In this document: in pieces, positions 1 through 5,999 of the stretch | Layout: every line of letters begins with the position of its first letter | How positions within the stretch are numbered: the stretch's first letter is position 1 | Source of the DNA: Vulcanimicrobiota bacterium | GTDB lineage: Bacteria; Vulcanimicrobiota; Vulcanimicrobiia; Vulcanimicrobiales; Vulcanimicrobiaceae | DNA length: 5,999 nucleotides | Assembly (NCBI GenBank): GCA_013289785.1 | Contig: JABCZE010000109.1 | Coordinates: 1-5,999 of the forward strand | Direction: 5' to 3' | The notes under the pieces: model-generated | Database searches by the model: none | Seen by the model: the letters and a program-made list of their open reading frames with translations, nothing else | Told to the model about the DNA's origin: nothing | Position numbers and translations under genes: made by a program

Positions 1-106
1 CGATACTACGTCGCGCCCTTCGAAATTTTCGCGGTGCCCTCGCCTACACGCCGAACGCCCTCCAATGATTAGCGGAACGGAGCGCGATAAGGCGTAGTTA
101 AAACTG

Positions 107-1537
107 GTGCACTCAATGCTTCGTTTTGCGATATACTCCCTCGCCGTGTCGATCCTAGTTTCCGGATCGGCGCGCGCCGTGCCGCTCGCAGGCGGAATCC
201 ACAAGATACGGCACGTGATCGTCATCATGCAGGAGAACCGTTCGTTCGATAGTTACTTCGGAACGTTCCCCGGCGCCGACGGCATTCCGATGCGTGACGG
301 GATCGCGCAAGTCTGCGTTCCCGACGAAGCGACCAAAACGTGCGTGCGGCCGTACCACGATACGAACGACGAAGATACCGGCGGTCCCCATGGCTCCAAA
401 GCGGCGGATCTCGACATTGACGGCGGAAAGATGGACGGCTTCGTCAACGTGATGCAAGGCGCGCAGCGAACCGGCGGCTGCCCGACCGACATTCCAACGT
501 GCGTCGTCAAGGGCCACGAAACGACCGTGATGGGTTATCACACCGCCCAAGAGCTTCCGAACTACTGGGCCTACGCGCGCAACTTCGTTCTGCAAGACCG
601 CATGTTTGAGCCGGTGCGATCGTGGAGTCTGCCGACGCACCTCTATATGGTTTCGGAGTGGGCGGCCGACTGCCCCAAGATCGGCGATCCGGCGAGCTGC
701 AAGCCGGAGCGTCAGTATTTCAAGGAGGTGGATTTTCCGCGCGACCTCTTTGACAAGGACGACCCGCAGGCACCCGGCCGTCCCGACTATCCTTGGACCG
801 ATTTAACCTACCTGCTGCACGCGAGCGGCGTCAGCTGGGCGTACTACGTGATGGACGGGTTCGAGCCCGACTGCGAGAACGATCAGACCAGCTGCAACCT
901 CAAGCCGCAGACTGCGCGTACGCCGGGCATCTGGAATCCGCTGCTGTCGTTCGACGACGTGAAGCAAGACGGGCAGCTTTCAAATATCAAAGACACCTCG
1001 GCCTTCTTTAGCGACCTGCGCAACGGTACGCTGCCGGCGGTGTCGTGGCTCGCGCCGGGAAACCGTTACAGCGAGCATCCCCCGGGACGGCTGAGCGCGG
1101 GTCAGGCGTACGTCACCGGCGTTATCAACGCCGTTATGCGCAGCCCCTATTGGGATTCGACGGCGATCTTCCTGAGTTGGGATGATTGGGGCGGCTTCTA
1201 CGATCACGTCGCGCCGCCGGATGTAAACTACTTCGGTTACGGACTTCGCGTCCCGGGGCTCGTCATCAGCGCGTACGCGCGCAAGGGATACATCGACCAT
1301 CAAACGCTTAGTCACGATGCTTACGTGAAGTTCATCGAAGACGATTTTCTCGGCGGCCGCCGTCTCGATCCAAAATCCGACGGCCGTCCCGATCCGCGTG
1401 ACGGCGTCGCCGAAAACGCAACGCAACTCGGCGACTTGCAAAGCGATTTTGATTTTACGCAACCACCACGATCGCCGCTCATTCTTCCCGGCGGAATCGG
1501 CCCGCCGTACAAACCAGGCTACACCGGCGTTCCGTAA
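107..1537 (+). CDS. Secreted phosphoesterase, phospholipase C / acid phosphatase family (PF04185-like)
   Basis: This is a predicted exported, metal-dependent hydrolase of phosphate mono- or diesters. It has a Sec-type signal peptide (hydrophobic core about residues 7-20) with a likely cleavage after ARA at residues 22-24. The family motif [10 protein letters not shown] lies at 43-52 and continues into PGADGIP. E43 and N44 are the expected metal ligands. The SWSLPTHLY motif at 172-180 places the probable nucleophile at S174. [15 protein letters not shown] at 357-371 supplies the D359-D360 metal pair and a conserved His. [14 protein letters not shown] at 381-394 and H403 complete the family core. 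The length of 476 residues is usual for the family. The GTG at 107 is used here. An ATG at 116 gives an equally good signal peptide, and neither has a clear Shine-Dalgarno sequence. All eight cysteines lie after the signal peptide in four close pairs. The substrate (phospholipid, phosphomonoester or other) cannot be read from the sequence. The family assignment is firm and the exact activity is not. Confidence 0.93.
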   Translation: MHSMLRFAIYSLAVSILVSGSARAVPLAGGIHKIRHVIVIMQENRSFDSYFGTFPGADGIPMRDGIAQVCVPDEATKTCVRPYHDTNDEDTGGPHGSKAADLDIDGGKMDGFVNVMQGAQRTGGCPTDIPTCVVKGHETTVMGYHTAQELPNYWAYARNFVLQDRMFEPVRSWSLPTHLYMVSEWAADCPKIGDPASCKPERQYFKEVDFPRDLFDKDDPQAPGRPDYPWTDLTYLLHASGVSWAYYVMDGFEPDCENDQTSCNLKPQTARTPGIWNPLLSFDDVKQDGQLSNIKDTSAFFSDLRNGTLPAVSWLAPGNRYSEHPPGRLSAGQAYVTGVINAVMRSPYWDSTAIFLSWDDWGGFYDHVAPPDVNYFGYGLRVPGLVISAYARKGYIDHQTLSHDAYVKFIEDDFLGGRRLDPKSDGRPDPRDGVAENATQLGDLQSDFDFTQPPRSPLILPGGIGPPYKPGYTGVP

Positions 1538-1550
1538 GCACATACCGGGG

Positions 1551-1598
1551 CTGGATCTGGCCCCAGCGGCGCGGCGGCGGGGCCGCGCCCCCATCCAG
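1551..1598. other. GC-rich nested inverted repeat in intergenic gap
   Basis: An outer 6-base stem (CTGGAT at 1551-1556 with ATCCAG at 1593-1598) encloses an inner perfect 8-base stem (GGCGCGGC at 1568-1575 with GCCGCGCC at 1582-1589, 6-base loop). Competing pairings exist: GGCCCC at 1559-1564 with GGGGCC at 1579-1584, and GGGGC at 1547-1551 with GCCCC at 1560-1564. The element begins 14 bases after the phosphoesterase stop and ends 34 bases before the next start. No T-run follows on the + strand, so it is not a canonical intrinsic terminator. It could be a weak terminator, an mRNA-stabilising 3' end or a 5' leader structure. The pairing is seen directly and its role is unknown. Confidence 0.5.
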
Positions 1599-1619
1599 GG
1601 CGGCATGTTGAAGACCTTG

Positions 1620-1625
1620 AAAGGG
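1620..1625 (+). promoter_or_regulatory. Ribosome binding site for the DUF5671-like gene
   Basis: AAAGGG lies 7 bases before the ATG at 1633 and supports that start over other in-frame codons. Confidence 0.55.
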
Positions 1626-1632
1626 CGGTAGC

Positions 1633-2289
1633 ATGCAAAACCCTGGCCCGATGCCGGATGAAGAGCTGGCCGCGTTTTTGCGCGCCGCTAAAGAACGCGG
1701 CGTCCCCGATGACTCCGTCGTGGGAATGCTGCGATACAACGGCTGGTCCGAGCGGCGCATCTACCGCGCGCTCTCCGAACAGTATGCCGGCATTCTGGGT
1801 GTGCCGGTGCCGCGCCGGGCACAGGCCGCCGGAAACGCTCGCGACGCCTTCCTTTACCTGCTGAACTTCATCACGCTTGGATTTTGGACGGTGGCCCTCT
1901 GGCAAATTTGGGACCGCCTGGTCAACCGCTGGTTTCCCGATGCGCTTTCCAGCTCGGCGGGAAGCGAACTGCGCGAAGATATCGCCTGGCAAGTCGCACT
2001 CATTCTCGTAAGCTTCCCGATCTTCGTCGTGGTGCATTCGTTGATCGGGCGCGAGCTGGCACGCCGTCCGGAGCTTTATTATTCCGCCATCCGCCGCTGG
2101 CTGACATACGTCGCGCTGGTGCTGACGGCGATTCCGATCGTTATCGACGCAGCATACACCGTCCAACAGCTGATCATGGGCCAACTGACGATTCACTTCT
2201 TCCTAGATACGCTGGGCCTTTTGGTTCTCGGCGGCGGCATCTTTGCGTACTATCTGCTGACGATCGATCCCCCGAAACGAACGTCGTGA
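1633..2289 (+). CDS. DUF5671-type four-helix membrane protein
   Basis: This is an integral membrane protein of unknown function. Residues 8-50 form a predicted soluble helical segment (AAFLRAAKERGVPDDSVV, then GWSERRIYRAL). This is the short N-terminal module often seen ahead of DUF5671. The DUF5671 part starts at DAFLYLLNFITLGFW (71-85). The four likely membrane helices are about 71-92, 117-137, 156-180 and 188-209. Family hallmarks include FPIFVVVHSLIGREL (128-142), followed by RRPELYYSAIRRWLTYVAL (144-162). The length of 218 residues fits a complete protein, and the ATG has an AAAGGG site 7 bases upstream. Its stop overlaps the next gene's GTG start as GTGA, so the two are probably translationally coupled and may act together. 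I recognise the family from its motif pattern. No biochemical function is established for it to my knowledge. Confidence 0.9.
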   Translation: MQNPGPMPDEELAAFLRAAKERGVPDDSVVGMLRYNGWSERRIYRALSEQYAGILGVPVPRRAQAAGNARDAFLYLLNFITLGFWTVALWQIWDRLVNRWFPDALSSSAGSELREDIAWQVALILVSFPIFVVVHSLIGRELARRPELYYSAIRRWLTYVALVLTAIPIVIDAAYTVQQLIMGQLTIHFFLDTLGLLVLGGGIFAYYLLTIDPPKRTS

Positions 2290-2687
2290 CCGTCTCGCGA
2301 GCCATAGCGGTGGCCGCCATCATAATCGTCGCCGCGATCGTTGTGGTGGCCTTCCTTACGATTGGACCCCCGAACCGTGCGCGGGCGGAGGCGCTGGATC
2401 GCCAACGTCTGCGGGACCTCGGCGATGCGGCCGCGGAGCTGCACGAAGATTATGGCGCCGGGCCGCTGCCCGCCACGCTTCCGCACTCTCCCCACGATCC
2501 GGTCAGCGCCAAACCCTACGATTACGAGCGCCTGAGCAACACTCGTTACCGGCTCTGCGCAAACTTCGAGTTGCCGACGCCGCCGGAGCAGCCGAATAAT
2601 CCGGACGCGAGTACGTTCTGGCGTCACCCCGCAGGGCGATTCTGCTATACCCTCGACTCCCGAAATCGGGTCGAATCAACACTCTGA
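2286..2687 (+). CDS. Single-pass membrane protein with pseudopilin-like outer domain (hypothetical)
   Basis: This 133-residue protein starts at a GTG that overlaps the preceding stop (GTGA). The same frame is open further upstream, but that part only overlaps the DUF5671-like gene out of frame. The GTG start also places a clean membrane anchor right at the N-terminus (residues 6-26, rich in Ala, Ile and Val). After it comes a helix with RQRLRDLGDAAAELHEDYG (39-57), then GPLPATLP (59-66), DPVSAKPYDYE (71-81), YRLCANF (88-94) and HPAGRFCYTL (114-123). This order resembles small conserved pilin-like or pseudopilin-like proteins: anchor, long helix, 'LPATL' turn, 'DP..PYDY' and 'LCA.F'. No prepilin peptidase site (GFTLIE-type) is visible, so it is not a standard type IV pilin. 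C91 and C120 are its only cysteines and could form a disulfide outside the membrane. The function is unknown, and the coupling suggests it partners with the upstream membrane protein. Confidence 0.83.
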   Translation: MTVSRAIAVAAIIIVAAIVVVAFLTIGPPNRARAEALDRQRLRDLGDAAAELHEDYGAGPLPATLPHSPHDPVSAKPYDYERLSNTRYRLCANFELPTPPEQPNNPDASTFWRHPAGRFCYTLDSRNRVESTL

Positions 2688-2700
2688 CCTGTTAGCGCGA

Positions 2701-2706
2701 GAAGGG
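2701..2706 (+). promoter_or_regulatory. Ribosome binding site deciding the GTG start of the propeller gene
   Basis: GAAGGG lies 7 bases before the GTG at 2714. The in-frame ATG at 2738 begins the classic signal-peptide sequence MKRLWIF but has only GCGCGATATCGTTTCG before it, with no purine-rich site. The GTG start is therefore preferred. It lengthens the n-region of the signal peptide by 8 residues. Confidence 0.6.
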
Positions 2707-2713
2707 TTTCGGG

Positions 2714-5700
2714 GTGTCTTGGCGCGATATCGTTTCGATGAAGCGTCTGTGGATTTTCGTCGTTTTCTTCGCCGCCGCGATGCCGCTGGGCGCCCGCGCG
2801 GCCAGTTCGACCCCGCTGCAACAGCTCTTGAGCAAACTGCAGTGGCGCAGCATCGGCCCGTACATTGGCGGCCGGGTCGTCGCCGTGGCGGGCGTCGCGA
2901 GCAACCGGGACCTGTTCTACATGGGCGGCGTCGAGGGTGGCGTTTGGAAAAGCACCGATTATGGTGAAACCTGGAGCAACATCACCGACGGCAAGATTCC
3001 CGGCATTGCCGACCCTATCGGTGCGATCGCGGTAGCGCCCTCCAATCCAAGCGTCATCTACGCCGGAACCGGCGAAGCCGACATTCGCAGCGACTTCGAT
3101 AGCGGCGACGGCGTCTACAAGACGACCGATGCGGGCAAAACGTGGTCGTACGCCGGCCTGCGCGATACCCACATGATCGCGAAAATCGTCGTCGACCCGC
3201 GCAATCCGCGGATTGCGTACGCGGCCTCCATGGGACACGTCTTCCGGCCCAACTCGCAGCGCGGCGTCTTTAAAACGATCGACGGCGGAAGAACCTGGAG
3301 CAAGGTCCTCTACGTCAACGACAACACCGGCGGCATCGACCTCGCGATGGATTCCCGCAATCCCAACGCTCTCTACGCGGCAATGTGGCAGGCCCAGCGG
3401 GTCCCGTGGAAGCTGATCAGCGGCGGACCGGGAAGCGGGCTCTATAAGACGCTCGACGGCGGACGGCACTGGACGAAAATTTCCAGCAACCGCGGTTTTG
3501 CCACCGGCTTGCTAGGGAAGATCGGCGTCGCGGTCGCGGCGAGCGACCCGCGCGTCGTGTACGCGATCGTGCAGGCGCACGACGGCGGCGTCTTCCGCTC
3601 CAACGATGCCGGCCAAACCTGGAAGCGCGTCAACGCCGAATGGAAGCTGCGCCAGCGTGGCTTCTACTATATGGCGCTTACGGTCGATCCCACCAACCCA
3701 CAGGTCGTCTACGCGCCACAGGTCGACGGCATCTACAAGACGAGCGACGGCGGGAAGACGTTCACCCTTGTCGACATTCCGCACGGCGACAACCATATCG
3801 TTTGGGTCAACCCGCACGATCCCAAACTTCTGCTGGTTGGTAACGACGGCGGCGGAGTGGTTTCGGTCGACGGGGGCGACCACTGGAGCGACGATCACAA
3901 TCAACCCACCGGACAGTTCTATCACGTAGCGCTCGACGACCAATTTCCATTTCACGTCTTCGGCGCTTCGCAGGATGAAGGCGCGTACGAAGGCCCCAGC
4001 GCAGCCGTCGGTGCCGGCATCGGGCCGGACGAGTGGCACTCGGTCGCATCGGGCGAGAGCACGTTCGTCGCACCCGAACCCGGCGACCCGTACGTTACGT
4101 ACGGCAGCGGATACTACAGCTTCTTGGCTCGTCTCAACCGCATCACCGGAGATACGAAGAACGTGAGCCCGTGGCCCCGCTATATGTCGGGCGCCACGTC
4201 GGCTGAGACGAAATACCGCTTCGGCTGGACGCATCCGATCTTCTTCTCGCCGGCGGATCCGCACGAACTGCTCGTCGCGTCGCAGGTCGTCTTCTCGAGC
4301 ATGGACCATGGCCAAACGTGGAAGATTCTCAGTCCCGATCTCACGCGCAACGAACCGTCGACCGAAGGTCTTACCGGCGGCCCCGTCGACAACGATCAAA
4401 CCGGCGCCGAAACCTTTCCCGACATCTCGTCGCTCGCAGCCTCGCCGCTCGACGCTAAGATTCTCTGGGCCGGCTCTGCCGACGGTTTGGTGCACGTAAC
4501 GACCGACCACGGCGCGACCTGGAAGCTCGTCACGCCGCCGCAACTCCCGCAATGGGCGCAGATCAGCTCGATCGAGCCGTCGCATACGCAACGAGGCACG
4601 GCCTTCCTCACCGCGTCGCGGTATATGTGGGACGACTTCCACCCCTACGTCTTTGAAACGACCGACTTCGGCAACGACTGGATCCAGCTCACCAACGGGC
4701 TGCCCAGCGATCAATACGTCTTCGTCGTGCGCCAGGATCCGTTAGTGCCGGGTTTGCTGTTTGCCGGGACGCGCAGCACCGCCTACGTCAGTTTCGACGG
4801 CGGTCAAGCTTGGCAACCACTCACGTTGAATTTGCCAGGCGTTCAAGTGCGCGACTTCGCGATCGACATGCGCGAAGGCGAGCTCGTGGCCGCCACGCAC
4901 GGCCGCGCCTTTTGGATTCTCGACAACTTGGCGTACCTCGAGCAGGTCGCGAGCGGAAAGACGGTCTCGGTCGCGAGCCTACAACTGTTTTCACCCCAAA
5001 CAGGCTGGCTCTCCAACGCCTACGGCGGCCCGGATTTTTCGATTCCGAACTTCGGCGATAATCCGAAGTACGGAGTGGCAGTCTTCTTCAACGTGCCCGC
5101 GGCCTACCACGGAGAGTGGCCGCTGACACTGACCTTCTTGGATTCGACCGGTGCGACGGTTCGCAGCTTTTCACTCCATCCGAAGAATCCGCACGAAAAG
5201 AAGCTCACTCCCGAGCAGGAGGACGACCTCGACGCGGTTTCGCAGCGCGCCCGCGATTTGGAAAAGCTCACGACCGTCAAGCCCGGACCCAACCTCTTTC
5301 AGTGGGACATGCGCTACGAGCCCGCGTATGAGGTGCCCGGCCTCCGCGTCCTCACCTCCGACGACTTTCCCGATAGCAGCGACGGCCCGACGATCGTGCC
5401 AGGTGCCTACACCGCGGTGCTGCGGTACGGCGCTCAAACGCTTCGCGCTCCGTTCAGCGTCGTGCTCGATCTCCGGATGCATGCGACAACGGCCGACCTC
5501 GAAGCGCGGTTAGCCTTGGAGATGCAGATCCGCACCTCCATCGACGCGTTGGATCGCGCGATCGTCGCCGCGATGGACGGCCGCAAGAGACTGAGCGCGG
5601 CACAAGTTGCGGGGGTCAACAGCGAGATCGCCGACCTGGTGCTGCTCGACGTTAACTCGAGCGAAGCCGATTTGCTGCACGAAACCAAAGCGCGCGAGCA

Positions 5701-5830
5701 ACTCGGTTTCTTGCTCAACTCCCTCGAAGGCGCGTATCAACGACCGACGGCCGCCGAGTATGCGGCGTATAAGGATCTTGCGGCGCTGGCGGAGGCCGGC
5801 GAGGCGCGCCTGAAAGCGCTCGCGCCATGA
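2714..5830 (+). CDS. Secreted VPS10/sortilin-like BNR (Asp-box) two-propeller protein
   Basis: This is a large exported protein of the family often annotated as 'glycosyl hydrolase, BNR repeat' or 'VPS10 domain-containing protein'. A signal peptide (about residues 1-30, ending GARAA) precedes the family's entry motif WRSIGPYIGGRVVAVAGV (44-61). Eleven Asp-box motifs of the S/T-x-D-x-G-x-T-W type, some degenerate, start near residues 80, 137, 188, 246, 296, 343, 384, 529, 596, 649 and 693. They indicate tandem beta-propellers up to about residue 740. Other family signatures are GTGEADIR (118-125), SPDLTRN (540-546) and THGRAFWILDNL (728-739). The C-terminal part has a probable beta-sandwich (about 755-920, with FQWDMRY at 862-868 and VPGAYTAVL at 895-903). 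A helical segment follows (about 923-1036). The 1038 residues are full length for this family, and there is not a single cysteine. Catalysis is not established for most members, so a sugar-hydrolase label would be overreach. The stop overlaps a lipoprotein start (ATGA). Confidence 0.95.
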   Translation: MSWRDIVSMKRLWIFVVFFAAAMPLGARAASSTPLQQLLSKLQWRSIGPYIGGRVVAVAGVASNRDLFYMGGVEGGVWKSTDYGETWSNITDGKIPGIADPIGAIAVAPSNPSVIYAGTGEADIRSDFDSGDGVYKTTDAGKTWSYAGLRDTHMIAKIVVDPRNPRIAYAASMGHVFRPNSQRGVFKTIDGGRTWSKVLYVNDNTGGIDLAMDSRNPNALYAAMWQAQRVPWKLISGGPGSGLYKTLDGGRHWTKISSNRGFATGLLGKIGVAVAASDPRVVYAIVQAHDGGVFRSNDAGQTWKRVNAEWKLRQRGFYYMALTVDPTNPQVVYAPQVDGIYKTSDGGKTFTLVDIPHGDNHIVWVNPHDPKLLLVGNDGGGVVSVDGGDHWSDDHNQPTGQFYHVALDDQFPFHVFGASQDEGAYEGPSAAVGAGIGPDEWHSVASGESTFVAPEPGDPYVTYGSGYYSFLARLNRITGDTKNVSPWPRYMSGATSAETKYRFGWTHPIFFSPADPHELLVASQVVFSSMDHGQTWKILSPDLTRNEPSTEGLTGGPVDNDQTGAETFPDISSLAASPLDAKILWAGSADGLVHVTTDHGATWKLVTPPQLPQWAQISSIEPSHTQRGTAFLTASRYMWDDFHPYVFETTDFGNDWIQLTNGLPSDQYVFVVRQDPLVPGLLFAGTRSTAYVSFDGGQAWQPLTLNLPGVQVRDFAIDMREGELVAATHGRAFWILDNLAYLEQVASGKTVSVASLQLFSPQTGWLSNAYGGPDFSIPNFGDNPKYGVAVFFNVPAAYHGEWPLTLTFLDSTGATVRSFSLHPKNPHEKKLTPEQEDDLDAVSQRARDLEKLTTVKPGPNLFQWDMRYEPAYEVPGLRVLTSDDFPDSSDGPTIVPGAYTAVLRYGAQTLRAPFSVVLDLRMHATTADLEARLALEMQIRTSIDALDRAIVAAMDGRKRLSAAQVAGVNSEIADLVLLDVNSSEADLLHETKAREQLGFLLNSLEGAYQRPTAAEYAAYKDLAALAEAGEARLKALAP

Positions 5831-5999
5831 GCGTACGCTGCGCCGGATTTGCCCTCGCGACCGCGCTCGCGCTTGCGGGCTGCGGTCAGTTGGCCACCTC
5901 CGCGCCGCCCGTGGTACCGTCGGTCCGCTCGCAGACCGCACCGCCTCAATGCAAAAATCAACGCTCGCGCCCGAAGTACGCGCAAATCAGGGTGAAGCT
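5827..5999 (+). CDS. Probable lipoprotein, N-terminal part only (runs off the window)
   Basis: The ATG overlaps the stop of the propeller gene as ATGA, and the frame stays open for 57 codons to the window edge. The N-terminus (MSVRCAGFALATALALAGCG) is a lipoprotein signal peptide. It has an arginine at position 4, a hydrophobic core at about 6-17, and the lipobox LAGC with the lipid-modified cysteine at residue 19. A flexible Ala/Pro/Ser/Thr-rich stretch (ATSAPPVVPSV) follows, as is usual after the anchor. There is one more cysteine at residue 42. No downstream domain is visible, so the function is unknown. The overlap suggests co-translation with the propeller protein and possibly a shared place in the envelope. 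No strong ribosome binding site precedes it, which fits coupling. Lipidation and the start codon are inferred from the motif. Confidence 0.75.
   Translation, partial: MSVRCAGFALATALALAGCGQLATSAPPVVPSVRSQTAPPQCKNQRSRPKYAQIRVK

Noticed and set aside
86..100. Possible -10 element (GATAAG or TAGTTA) before the phosphoesterase
   Set aside because: No matching -35 hexamer is present at 16-18 bases upstream, and the sites lie very close to the start codon, so no promoter is called.
1..106. Possible C-terminal tail of an upstream gene
   Set aside because: All three + frames stay open from the window edge, to stops at 66-68, 70-72 and 95-97. The tails are only 21-31 codons long, show no recognisable motif and have no clear difference in codon bias. 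No convincing promoter or minus-strand start was found either.
1519..2196. 225-codon open frame on the minus strand across the intergenic gap
   Set aside because: It is antisense to the DUF5671-like gene and to the hairpin region. It has no recognisable motif or membrane segment, while the + strand frame has clear family motifs.
1884..2285. Upstream extension of the pseudopilin-like gene
   Set aside because: The frame is open, but it would overlap the DUF5671-like gene by about 400 bases. It gives an Arg-rich sequence with no motif and would bury the membrane anchor mid-protein. The GTG at 2286 is the sensible start.
2653..2674. Inverted repeat at the end of the pseudopilin-like gene as a terminator
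   Set aside because: It lies inside the coding sequence, has a 2-base bulge and a 4-base loop, and is not followed by a T-run. The next gene starts 40 bases later with a good ribosome binding site, so read-through is expected.
3512..4714. 400-codon open frame on the minus strand
   Set aside because: It lies wholly inside the propeller gene, whose translation matches a known family throughout. Its own translation is Arg/Val/Asp-rich without domains, as expected opposite a GC-rich gene.

Overview
The window is a gene-dense, GC-rich (about 60% by eye) stretch of bacterial chromosome. All supported genes are on the + strand. Three of the five starts are GTG, and two gene junctions use 4-base stop/start overlaps (GTGA and ATGA). 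Coding style, and the pairing of a very large Asp-box propeller protein with secreted hydrolases, suggest an uncultured soil-type lineage such as Eremiobacterota (WPS-2), or an Acidobacteriota-like bacterium. That placement is an inference from style; no marker gene is present.

Layout. Positions 1-106 contain no gene I can support. Positions 107-1537 encode an exported phosphoesterase of the phospholipase C / acid phosphatase family, with its metal-binding and nucleophile motifs intact. Positions 1538-1632 are a 95-base gap holding strong GC-rich inverted repeats and the ribosome binding site of the next gene. Positions 1633-2289 encode a four-helix membrane protein of the DUF5671 type. It overlaps a 133-residue single-pass membrane protein (2286-2687) with a pseudopilin-like outer domain. 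After 26 bases comes the dominant gene (2714-5830), a 1038-residue secreted two-propeller protein of the VPS10/sortilin-like BNR family. Its stop codon overlaps the start of a lipoprotein gene (5827 onward) that runs off the window.

Function. Four of the five products are predicted to be exported or anchored facing the cell exterior or periplasm, and the fifth is an integral membrane protein. The window therefore looks like a cell-envelope or secretion neighbourhood. The four genes from 1633 onward are spaced tightly enough to be one transcript, and the phosphoesterase may be transcribed separately. No RNA gene, mobile element, CRISPR array or attachment site was seen. I see no strong evidence for a novel multi-gene system. 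The most interesting points are the cysteine arrangement of the phosphoesterase, the coupled DUF5671/pseudopilin-like pair, and the lipoprotein coupled to the propeller gene.
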